DNA from: Elusimicrobiota bacterium
GTDB taxonomy: Bacteria > Elusimicrobiota > Endomicrobiia > Endomicrobiales > Endomicrobiaceae
DNA: 6,531 nucleotides
Reading direction: 5' to 3'
NCBI GenBank assembly: GCA_031282945.1
Contig: JAITCX010000030.1
Location: forward strand, 1 to 6,531
Position 1 is the first letter of the stretch. Every line of letters begins with the position of its first letter. The notes beneath the pieces are model-generated. The model did no database searches. It was not told where the DNA came from and saw only the letters and a list, made by a program, of their open reading frames with translations. Below are positions 1 to 6,348 of this stretch, piece by piece. The position numbers were made by a program, and so were the translations under genes.

Positions 1-3000
1 AACTTAAAATTGGACAATGCAATTTTATCTATAGACGTAAATTTTGATACATCTGTTATAGATTTTTTCAATGTATCGGAGAATTTAACGCTTATGGGAA
101 AATCAATTTTAACGGTTAAAAATTTTGGAAGTTTAGACAATCTCAGATTAAAGATGCCGTTTTTAAATGCGCAAACCATTGACGATAGTGCAGGCTCCAT
201 TGTCGCCGAACCCACCTATACAATTACAAGAAAAGGAAATATTTTATTCTTGGCTATTGCAAACACTTATGGACCATGGAATCTTTTTGTGGAGAGCTAT
301 CAAGATAATGAAGATAGTTTAAATTTAACGCTTCCTGAAAATATAGAGGCGGGCAGGGAAACCAAGTATGCTCCTTTGGCGTTTGGTCAAACTATGGCTG
401 ACAATTTTATTATTTCAGGCGGGGCGGCAGAGCGTTGGGCAAATGCAAGCAATAAGGCGGATCTTTCTTTTGTTTTTGAAAATAAGCAGTCTATAACTTT
501 TTCAAATATTGGGCTTTTAAATTTTAGGTCTAGCGATAATAAGGGCGCCGCCATAAAAGCTCAAAGCAGCAATATATTTTTTACAGGCGCAATAAGATTG
601 CAGTCAAGCCCTCAATCAATTAGCGATGTGGACATAGATGAAAATTCACAGATAATTTTTGACAATGTAGATTTTGTAAACGGCATCAGAGTTTCAGGGG
701 AGGGCCAAACAATAAAAACAGGCGGAGGCGCCGCAAACTTTAGCGGGCAAGCTTCCGTTATAGACGGCTCATTTCAAGTTTTAGGGGGAACGGTCAATTT
801 CAATTCTGCGGCAAAAATTAAAACGCTCAGCATAGAAAATGCGGCGGTAAATTTTAAGTCCGCCGTAAGTTCGGTTGCCAGCATTTCTCTGGTGGAAAAT
901 ACAGTTGTTTCTTTAATAAACGGCAATGCTTTGGGAAGGCTTTATTCATCCGCTACTTTTAATGTGCCTGCCAACAATACGCTTGGTTTTGATGTAGATT
1001 TTTCAAACGGCCAAGCTGATAGAATTGTAGTTTATGGATTGTTTGAGCAAACTTATACGAGCTTTTTAATTAACCCCGTACGAAAGGGAAATGAAATTGC
1101 AATTTTAGTTCATTCAAAAAATATTATTGACAATAATCCAACGATTTATGTTACGACGGATGATTATGATATTTATGGGGGCGGATATTTTATTTTTATT
1201 AGACCCAACAATGCCGCTTATCAATCCGACATTGTAAATGCGTCCAATTGGCAGGAATTTGTAAACGAGTATAAATATGCGCCGCAGGTATCAAATGATT
1301 GGATAAAACTTTCTACAAACTTAAATGCCGCCGCCGGCGATCAAGATATAGAGGACACAAAGGCATTGGTGAACTTTAATATTGACGGAAGGCATTATAC
1401 TTTAAATGCAAATGCTTTTGCTTTAGGGTTTGTTTTTGAGAAAAAAAACATAACATTTAAAGATATTGGATTTAAGAATTTTGTAGGCGCCGTCATAGAG
1501 GTTTCAAACGAGAGCCAAATAACTTTTGCAGGGGATATAAACTTTAATTTCAACGCTCAAACGGTTAGCGATGTAAATTTATTAGATGAGAACTCGCAGG
1601 TAGTTTTTAACGATGTAAATTTTGTAAACGGCATAAGAGTTTTAGGAGCAGGCCAAACAATAAAAACAGGCGCAGGCGCCGCCAACTTTAGCGGAGCTAA
1701 AACTGTTATAAACGGCGGTTTAGAAGTGTTGGGAGGTGAGGCTGTTTTTAATTCAGCTGTGGTATTGGAGAGAGTAAATGTAGACAATGCTGAGGTAGTT
1801 TTCAAGTCCGCTTATAGCTCGGCCGCTATTATTGATGCGTCAAACGATTCAACGATTTCTTTAAAAAATGATTTGGCTGACAGCAGGCTTTTTGTAAATG
1901 AGCTTTCATTGAGGGGAAATTTAGTTTTAGATGTAAATTTTGATAGGGGGTTTTCGGATAAAATTTATACAAGTTCAATTACAATTTTTTCAGGAAGCAA
2001 TTTAATTATCAATAGATCGTTTTCATATGAATTAATTGTAAACGAAGTTCCCATAATTTTTGCAGATAATTTCTTTGGATTTAATCAGAGGGGGAGTTTT
2101 ACAAACAGCGCGGCAAATATTTTCAATTATGATACTTCACTTTATTCATTGCGTTTTGACGAGGGGCAAAAAACTCTTTATATAAAAAATATTCTTCCCG
2201 CTGATCAAAATAGCGCCAGAACAAAGAATCAAAAGGCGGTTGAGGATATAGTAAATGCAAATGGATATTTAAAGTATCCTGCGGTAAAGATGAGTCCAAA
2301 CAAAAAACGTCTTGGCTATGATAGTTTAAGCGGCGTATTTTATGCAAATATTTTTAGCGCCATGTTATATGAAAACAATGAAAATGTTTTTATGCAGTCA
2401 AAGCAAGCCCCCAATCAAACATTTTGGTTTAATGTGGATTTTTCGGGGCTAGGGTTTCACAATGCCGATCAGACGATTGGGGATTTTAAAGGCGAAGGGT
2501 TTGAAATAATTTTAGGTAGAGATTTGCGGGCAAATGATTTAACGCGTTTGGGTGTTTTTATTGCGGCGGATGAAAAGAAATTTAGTCAAGCGCAAAATAA
2601 AGCCAAGCTCCAAGCCATTCGCGGCGGTCTCTACGGAGATTTAAATTTTAAAGGGTTTAATGCAAAGGGTGTAGTTTCAGCGGCATATGGCGGAGGCAGA
2701 GTTGAGAGAGAGGTTTATTTTGATAATATTTATAATCCCAAATCCAATATTTCCATGTTTAGTTTTAGCGGAGCGGTGGATTTAGATTATATGTTTTTAT
2801 TGCAAAACAAAAATGGTTTGCGCCGTTTTGCGGGACCGTTTTTTGAATATGAGCTAAATCAACTTAGCATTTTTAAGTCAAAAGAAAGCGGCGGGTCTAC
2901 GTCAAATTTATATTTTGACAATCAATTTGCATTTAGAAATGCGATAAAAGGCGGATTGGAGTTTAGGCAGCAAAAAAATTCTTTTGAGTTTTTCGTTCGC

Positions 3001-3603
3001 GCTTTTGCTGGTCAAAATTTAAATGGCCGGCAAGAATTTGATATGCAGATTTTAGATTTACGCCATTCTTTTGAAGTTGAAAGCGACGATGAAAATTTAT
3101 TGTTTTACGGGGGGCAGGCAGGGATGAATTTAACTATAGCGCAATTTATGGCGGTGGGAGCGCAAGGTTCCATGCAGGCAAATGAAAATTTTCAAGGTTA
3201 CAATGTAGGTTTAAATATGAGTTTTAAATTTACCTTAGGAGCATCTACAGGCGGGGCTGCGGCGCCCTTGAGGCAAAGAGCTAGGAGAGCGCCGAGATCT
3301 ATGATTCCGACTTTAGAATTTGTCAATGGATCTAATGAGCTGACGTCCAGAAGCAGAAACGAGCTTATTAGGTTTGCGCAGAATTTGGAGGAGGATTTCC
3401 CAGATTTTAGGCGTTTGACAATTTTTGCAACGGTAAATAATTCCAATGATGATGAATCAGTTAGGGCAAATGATATAACGCTTGAGAGGGTAGAAGTTAT
3501 AAAGCGGATACTTTTAGAAAACAGAATTCCTTCCAGAAAAATTTGGGATGCCGCCAGAAGAATTACAACAAGAAATAGGATTACGCTGAGGGTGGAAAGG
3601 TGA
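1..3603 (+). CDS. Autotransporter-type repeat adhesin with C-terminal OmpA-like domain (5' end missing)
   Basis: The frame is open from the first base (AAC TTA AAA TTG), so the true start and signal peptide lie outside the window; the TTG at 10 is probably internal. Residue numbers count from that TTG. The passenger (1 to about 735) is rich in Asn, Phe, Val, Ala and Gly in beta-helix style. Its repeats contain motifs such as VDF/VNF-VNGIRV, GQTIKTG and GAANFSG, somewhat like chlamydial Pmp GGA/FxxN motifs. A TKNQKAV helix motif (738-744), common just before autotransporter barrels, leads to alternating aromatic/polar strands from about W806 to F1074 (GLNMSFKF), a normal size for an autotransporter beta-barrel. 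A basic linker (about 1075-1100, RQRARRAPR) joins an OmpA/MotB-like domain (1101-1197: FVNGSNELT, ITLERVEVI, NRITLRV). Inferred role: type V-like surface display of an adhesin, with the tail in the periplasm facing peptidoglycan. Ligand unknown. Barrel assignment is firm; the OmpA call is good but divergent. Confidence 0.82.
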   Translation, partial: NLKLDNAILSIDVNFDTSVIDFFNVSENLTLMGKSILTVKNFGSLDNLRLKMPFLNAQTIDDSAGSIVAEPTYTITRKGNILFLAIANTYGPWNLFVESYQDNEDSLNLTLPENIEAGRETKYAPLAFGQTMADNFIISGGAAERWANASNKADLSFVFENKQSITFSNIGLLNFRSSDNKGAAIKAQSSNIFFTGAIRLQSSPQSISDVDIDENSQIIFDNVDFVNGIRVSGEGQTIKTGGGAANFSGQASVIDGSFQVLGGTVNFNSAAKIKTLSIENAAVNFKSAVSSVASISLVENTVVSLINGNALGRLYSSATFNVPANNTLGFDVDFSNGQADRIVVYGLFEQTYTSFLINPVRKGNEIAILVHSKNIIDNNPTIYVTTDDYDIYGGGYFIFIRPNNAAYQSDIVNASNWQEFVNEYKYAPQVSNDWIKLSTNLNAAAGDQDIEDTKALVNFNIDGRHYTLNANAFALGFVFEKKNITFKDIGFKNFVGAVIEVSNESQITFAGDINFNFNAQTVSDVNLLDENSQVVFNDVNFVNGIRVLGAGQTIKTGAGAANFSGAKTVINGGLEVLGGEAVFNSAVVLERVNVDNAEVVFKSAYSSAAIIDASNDSTISLKNDLADSRLFVNELSLRGNLVLDVNFDRGFSDKIYTSSITIFSGSNLIINRSFSYELIVNEVPIIFADNFFGFNQRGSFTNSAANIFNYDTSLYSLRFDEGQKTLYIKNILPADQNSARTKNQKAVEDIVNANGYLKYPAVKMSPNKKRLGYDSLSGVFYANIFSAMLYENNENVFMQSKQAPNQTFWFNVDFSGLGFHNADQTIGDFKGEGFEIILGRDLRANDLTRLGVFIAADEKKFSQAQNKAKLQAIRGGLYGDLNFKGFNAKGVVSAAYGGGRVEREVYFDNIYNPKSNISMFSFSGAVDLDYMFLLQNKNGLRRFAGPFFEYELNQLSIFKSKESGGSTSNLYFDNQFAFRNAIKGGLEFRQQKNSFEFFVRAFAGQNLNGRQEFDMQILDLRHSFEVESDDENLLFYGGQAGMNLTIAQFMAVGAQGSMQANENFQGYNVGLNMSFKFTLGASTGGAAAPLRQRARRAPRSMIPTLEFVNGSNELTSRSRNELIRFAQNLEEDFPDFRRLTIFATVNNSNDDESVRANDITLERVEVIKRILLENRIPSRKIWDAARRITTRNRITLRVER
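277..1248 (+). repeat. Passenger repeat unit 1 (about 324 codons)
   Basis: This unit runs from W90 (GPWNLFV) to just before W414 (NWQEFV) of the autotransporter. It contains in order a SFVFENK-ITF segment, a strongly conserved core (nt 640-873) and a DVDF...DRIVV segment near residue 328. The core aligns without gaps to nt 1588-1821 of unit 2, with 48 of 78 residues identical by hand count. Boundaries are approximate. A partial earlier unit is implied at the left edge, because the DVNFD motif also occurs at residues 9-13, about 319 residues before D328. Confidence 0.75.
1249..2200 (+). repeat. Passenger repeat unit 2 (about 317 codons)
   Basis: This is the second copy of the passenger unit, starting at W414 (NWQEFV). 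It repeats the order FVFEKK-ITF, conserved core (nt 1588-1821) and DVNFD...DKIY (D641). The core shares VNFVNGIRV, GQTIKTG and GAANFSG with unit 1. The end is approximate, since unit 2 grades into the linker before the barrel (TKNQKAV at 738). DNA identity is high around nt 661-720 versus 1609-1668, so homologous recombination between units could delete or add whole units in frame. Confidence 0.72.
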
Positions 3604-3614
3604 TTTTTGAGTGG
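3386..3614 (+). repeat. Direct repeat, copy A: 3' end of autotransporter gene
   Basis: This segment encodes the last 72 residues of the autotransporter (OmpA-like tail from L1126) plus about 11 bases after the stop. It matches 5969-6200 in the same orientation, about 2.58 kb downstream. Over the coding part (3386-3603) only three bases differ (G/A, A/G, A/G), giving one Asp to Asn change, one Thr to Ala change and one silent change. Similarity fades after the stop with small gaps. Confidence 0.95.
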
Positions 3615-3769
3615 GTTTTTATTTGTGGGCATGTAGCATAATATTTGGATGTATAGAGAAATTTTTTTAAAAGATTTTATATTAGTGTTTTTGTAATTGT
3701 CTTTTTTATAGATTTTGCAAGAAACATTGGCGTTTTAGTGCATATGCATATTTATAAAGAGAAATAGCT

Positions 3770-3865
3770 TTAAGCGTTTTCTAAATTGTTTGCATATTCT
3801 TCAGACGCAAAAACCTCTGGAAATTTTTTGCTAAGTTTATCTATGAGAATAAAATCTACAATCAT
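3770..3865 (-). CDS. Small ORF (31 aa) overlapping the carbamoyltransferase stop; possibly a frameshifted gene start
   Basis: On the minus strand the carbamoyltransferase stop and this ATG share a base (TAATG), the usual arrangement for translational coupling. The peptide starts MIVDFILIDKLSKKF and ends NNLENA, with a coding-like composition. No clear Shine-Dalgarno is visible beyond the A-rich GAATA before the ATG. Moving one base forward at the stop, the reading continues for 22 more codons (LKAISLYKYAYALKR...) to a TAA at 3706-3708. A longer gene may therefore have lost or gained one base here. I do not recognise the family. It is not DUF5989, the small membrane protein I associate with some carbamoyltransferase loci, since it has no long hydrophobic segment. 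It could be a real small protein, a gene remnant or chance. Confidence 0.35.
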   Translation of the reverse strand: MIVDFILIDKLSKKFPEVFASEEYANNLENA

Positions 3866-5832
3866 TATTCTTTTTTTATTACTAAAAAATTATCTGTAGC
3901 GAGATATTTTAGTTTAGAATTATCAAGCGTAAAAATTGCATCTTCTATTGTGCTAACATTCGGCTGTCCATGTAAATTAAAACTAGTGTTTAGAAGGGCT
4001 GAAATTCCTGTCAGTTTTTTAAATTCGCAAAGCAATTTATGATAACTTGGATTTATTTCTTTATCAACTGATTGCGGCCTGATGGTATGATCATAGGGAT
4101 GAAGGGCGGCGGGAATATGTTTTTGTGCAAGCGGGGTTGAATCAAAAGTGATGCACATATAAGGAACATCCATTTTTCTAGGATTGACGATATATTTGTC
4201 TATGTCTTCTTTTAAAATACTGGGAGTAAACGGCATCCAAAAATCTCTATCTTTTATGTATTGATTTAATATGTCTATATTTTTAAAATGGCTTGCATTG
4301 CATAAAATGCTCCTATTGCCTAAAGCTCTTGCTCCCCATTCCTCTTTGCCTGCGCATCTTGCTACCACCTCATCATTTGCTAAAATTTGCGCAACTTTCT
4401 TTGCCATTTCATCTTCACTTAATTTTTCATAAGTATATCTATCATTTACGCTTTTTAAATAATTTTCAATATCGTTTTCTTCATTTTGTCTGCCTAGATA
4501 GATATCTGTAATTCTTTTTATTGGGATATCAAATTTATTATTTGCATAAAATAATCCGCCTATAGCCAAAGATTCATCCCCAGAACTTGGCGTTATAAAA
4601 ACAGAATTTACTTCAGGTATTTCATAAATTTTCTTTACCGCTTTTACATTCATCATGACGCCGCCGCCAAGCGTTATATCTTTTATGCCTGTTTTATCTA
4701 TCCAAAATTTCACCCATTTAGTTAAAATTTCTTCTGTGAAAATTTGTACACCGGCGCTGACATTGTCAAATCTTTCAAACATTAAATTATCAATTATATA
4801 GTTTAAATGTTGGCTGTCAGTAATTGGCGAGGTAAAATTCCCATCACTAGTAATTTGTAAAATTTCTTCAAAGATTTCTTTTACTCTTTTTACTTGTTCT
4901 GGTTTTGCATAAGGCGCCATTCCCATAACTTTAAATTCATGTTCAAGCGGCAGCATCCCTAAAAACGAAACGACTTTGCTATATAATAAACCAAGCGAAT
5001 ATTGTTCGCTTGTAGTTGAAAGAATTTTTAAATCAGAATTTTCCCATACGCCGACTTTTGCGCACATGCCGTCGCCAACGCCGTCTATGCTAAAGCATAA
5101 GTATTTTTTATCTTTATTTACAAAATATAGGGAAGCTAAAATGTGGGATATATGATGATCTATTTGTATTATATCTTGGGGATTGCAGCCTATTTTTTCA
5201 GCAAGAACATTTATTAAATTCCTCCTTATGACGATAAAGGGAAATATCCATTTGCCTTGTTCATTTCTTTTTTTGCCAATAAATTTTTTAATAAAAGATT
5301 TGCATTTATGAAAAAGATGCGTATTTTTAAAAAATTTACGTTTGTAAAAAATATATTGTTTTAAAAGCATATCTCTTTGAGTGTAAGAATAGGGATATAA
5401 TAAACGGGAACCAAAGGATTTAAATCCAAAATCTTCAGCTACTCTCAATCCGCTTAAATCTGTTCCGCAATAGATTATTTTATCGGCATTCTTTATATCT
5501 CCATTTAGATATTTTTTAACTGCGTATTGTAAGGCCAATTTTGGAATGCCGAAAGAATTTTTTAGTCTATTTAATCTTTCTTCGGATAATAAACATACAA
5601 TTTCCCCATTTATGGAAACTCCAATGGTCGCATTGTGTCCGCATTGCAGTGAAATTATAATATTTTTATTTTTATTGTATTCTGGCGTGGGGGGGTGGGG
5701 GTATTTACCCATAGAGGAGTTATGATCTTTTTTGTCAAAAAGCATAGAATCGCTTGTTTTTTTAGAAATATTTTTCGAAAATATTTCTTGTTTTGTATAA
5801 ACAGTTTTTAATGATGTTTCAAGGATATTCAT
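3865..5832 (-). CDS. NodU/CmcH-family O-carbamoyltransferase
   Basis: This 655-residue enzyme is predicted to move a carbamoyl group from carbamoyl phosphate, through a carbamoyl-adenylate, to a sugar or other hydroxyl. The N-terminal Kae1/YrdC-partner-like fold spans about 57-430: GHNAT (65-69; the family usually has HD), SEERLNR (83-89), metal-site HHISH (226-230), DGVGDG (250-255), SLGLLYS (279-285), EFKVMGMAPY (299-308), GGGVMMN (389-395) and SGDESLAIG (417-425, with the expected Asp). The C-terminal domain follows: YLGR, EEWGARALGNRS (497-508), FWMPFTPSIL (531-540), VPYMC (556-560) and NTSFN (615-619). The expected catalytic and metal residues look intact. Residues 1-56 precede the usual family start and contain a Pro-rich stretch (KYPHPPTPE). 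M1 is preferred because it has a good ribosome site, while M41 has none. It is convergent with the autotransporter. No substrate is visible; a surface glycan is a guess. Confidence 0.93.
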   Translation of the reverse strand: MNILETSLKTVYTKQEIFSKNISKKTSDSMLFDKKDHNSSMGKYPHPPTPEYNKNKNIIISLQCGHNATIGVSINGEIVCLLSEERLNRLKNSFGIPKLALQYAVKKYLNGDIKNADKIIYCGTDLSGLRVAEDFGFKSFGSRLLYPYSYTQRDMLLKQYIFYKRKFFKNTHLFHKCKSFIKKFIGKKRNEQGKWIFPFIVIRRNLINVLAEKIGCNPQDIIQIDHHISHILASLYFVNKDKKYLCFSIDGVGDGMCAKVGVWENSDLKILSTTSEQYSLGLLYSKVVSFLGMLPLEHEFKVMGMAPYAKPEQVKRVKEIFEEILQITSDGNFTSPITDSQHLNYIIDNLMFERFDNVSAGVQIFTEEILTKWVKFWIDKTGIKDITLGGGVMMNVKAVKKIYEIPEVNSVFITPSSGDESLAIGGLFYANNKFDIPIKRITDIYLGRQNEENDIENYLKSVNDRYTYEKLSEDEMAKKVAQILANDEVVARCAGKEEWGARALGNRSILCNASHFKNIDILNQYIKDRDFWMPFTPSILKEDIDKYIVNPRKMDVPYMCITFDSTPLAQKHIPAALHPYDHTIRPQSVDKEINPSYHKLLCEFKKLTGISALLNTSFNLHGQPNVSTIEDAIFTLDNSKLKYLATDNFLVIKKE

Positions 5833-5837
5833 TGTAT

Positions 5838-5845
5838 TTCCCCTT
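5838..5845 (-). promoter_or_regulatory. Shine-Dalgarno site for the carbamoyltransferase
   Basis: The minus strand reads AAGGGGAA, with seven bases between GGGG and the ATG ending at 5830. This supports the longest start and therefore the N-terminal extension. The alternative in-frame ATGs (M30, M41) have no comparable site upstream. Confidence 0.7.
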
Positions 5846-5909
5846 TATGAAGGCTTTTTATGGGTTTAAAATTACATATAAGATGATTAGATTTAATGAT
5901 TTAAAATGA

Positions 5910-5937
5910 ATTTTAGCATTTTTAGAGTTAAGCTCAA
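5910..5937 (-). promoter_or_regulatory. Possible sigma-70-like promoter for the carbamoyltransferase
   Basis: On the minus strand TTGAGC (5937-5932) and TAAAAT (5915-5910) are separated by 16 bases and lie about 80 bases upstream of the start codon. The match is fair, but the surrounding sequence is very AT-rich, so chance matches are likely. No operator or riboswitch is evident in 5833-5968. Confidence 0.3.
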
Positions 5938-5968
5938 AATTATAATTGCTATTTTGTTTCTTTACATA

Positions 5969-6186
5969 TGGAGGAGGATTTCCCAAATTTTAGGCGTTTG
6001 ACAATTTTTGCAACGGTAAATAATTCCAATGATGATGAATCGGTTAGGGCAAATGATATAACGCTTGAGAGGGTAGAAGTTATAAAGCGGATACTTTTAG
6101 AAAACAGAATTCCTTCCAGAAAAATTTGGGATGCCGCCAGAAGAATTGCAACAAGAAATAGGATTACGCTGAGGGTGGAAAGGTGA
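5969..6186 (+). pseudogene. Orphan copy of the autotransporter OmpA-like tail
   Basis: This 218-bp stretch repeats the last 72 codons of the autotransporter gene with three base changes (Asp to Asn, Thr to Ala, one silent). It lacks barrel, linker and passenger and the first part of the OmpA-like domain. An ATG at 5968 would open a 72-residue frame, but that ATG only arises at the junction (ACATATGGAG). No Shine-Dalgarno precedes it, no signal peptide is encoded, and half a domain would not fold as usual. It is best read as the relic of a second autotransporter gene or a copied 3' end. The frame remains open, so the event is recent, or the segment is renewed from the intact gene. Confidence 0.85.
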
Positions 6187-6200
6187 TTGTTTTGAGTTGG
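5969..6200 (+). repeat. Direct repeat, copy B: autotransporter 3' end
   Basis: This is the partner of 3386-3614. The left boundary is sharp at TGGAGGAGG: upstream the two copies share nothing. On the right, similarity runs past the stop codon (TGATTGTTTTGAG versus TGATTTTTGAG) and then stops where the carbamoyltransferase remnant begins. Sequence corresponding to about 3615-4103 of copy A is missing here. Confidence 0.93.
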
Positions 6201-6203
6201 TAG

Positions 6204-6347
6204 CGGGCGGCGGAATATATTTTACGCAATCGGGGTCAAATCAAAAGCGATGCATGATAAGGAACATCCATTTGACGAGGATATATTTATCTATGACTTC
6301 TTTTAAAATGCTAGGAGTAAACGGCATCCAAAAATCTCTGGCTTTTA
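6204..6347 (-). pseudogene. Decayed fragment of a second carbamoyltransferase gene
   Basis: The stretch aligns in the same orientation to about 4104-4257, the part of the intact gene encoding residues about 526-577. The minus strand reads KARDFWMPFTPSILKE, against KDRDFWMPFTPSILKE in the intact enzyme. It then gives IDKYI, loses several bases (the VNPRK region), recovers MDVPY in another frame, and runs into a TGA. Roughly four of five bases match, with several small gaps, so it is clearly a pseudogene. The rest of the gene is absent on both sides. It lies directly between the orphan OmpA tail and the stop of the next gene, mirroring the intact convergent pair on the left. Confidence 0.88.
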
Positions 6348-6348
6348 A

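Noticed and set aside
10..12. TTG as the real start of the autotransporter
   Set aside because: The frame is open to the left edge, no signal peptide follows, and the first residues match the interior of a passenger repeat.
1441..1448. A8 run inside the autotransporter as a phase-variation tract
   Set aside because: It encodes ordinary Lys-Lys-Asn in an AT-rich gene, and runs of this length are expected by chance.
3198..3632. 144-codon minus-strand frame with a hydrophobic segment near its start
   Set aside because: It lies almost wholly antisense to the conserved barrel and OmpA-like coding region and has no family likeness. The hydrophobic run is the complement of ordinary coding sequence.
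3604..3769. Rho-independent terminator between the convergent genes
   Set aside because: T-rich stretches occur, but I could find no stable GC-rich hairpin before them. The short palindrome TGCATATGCA near 3740 is too weak.
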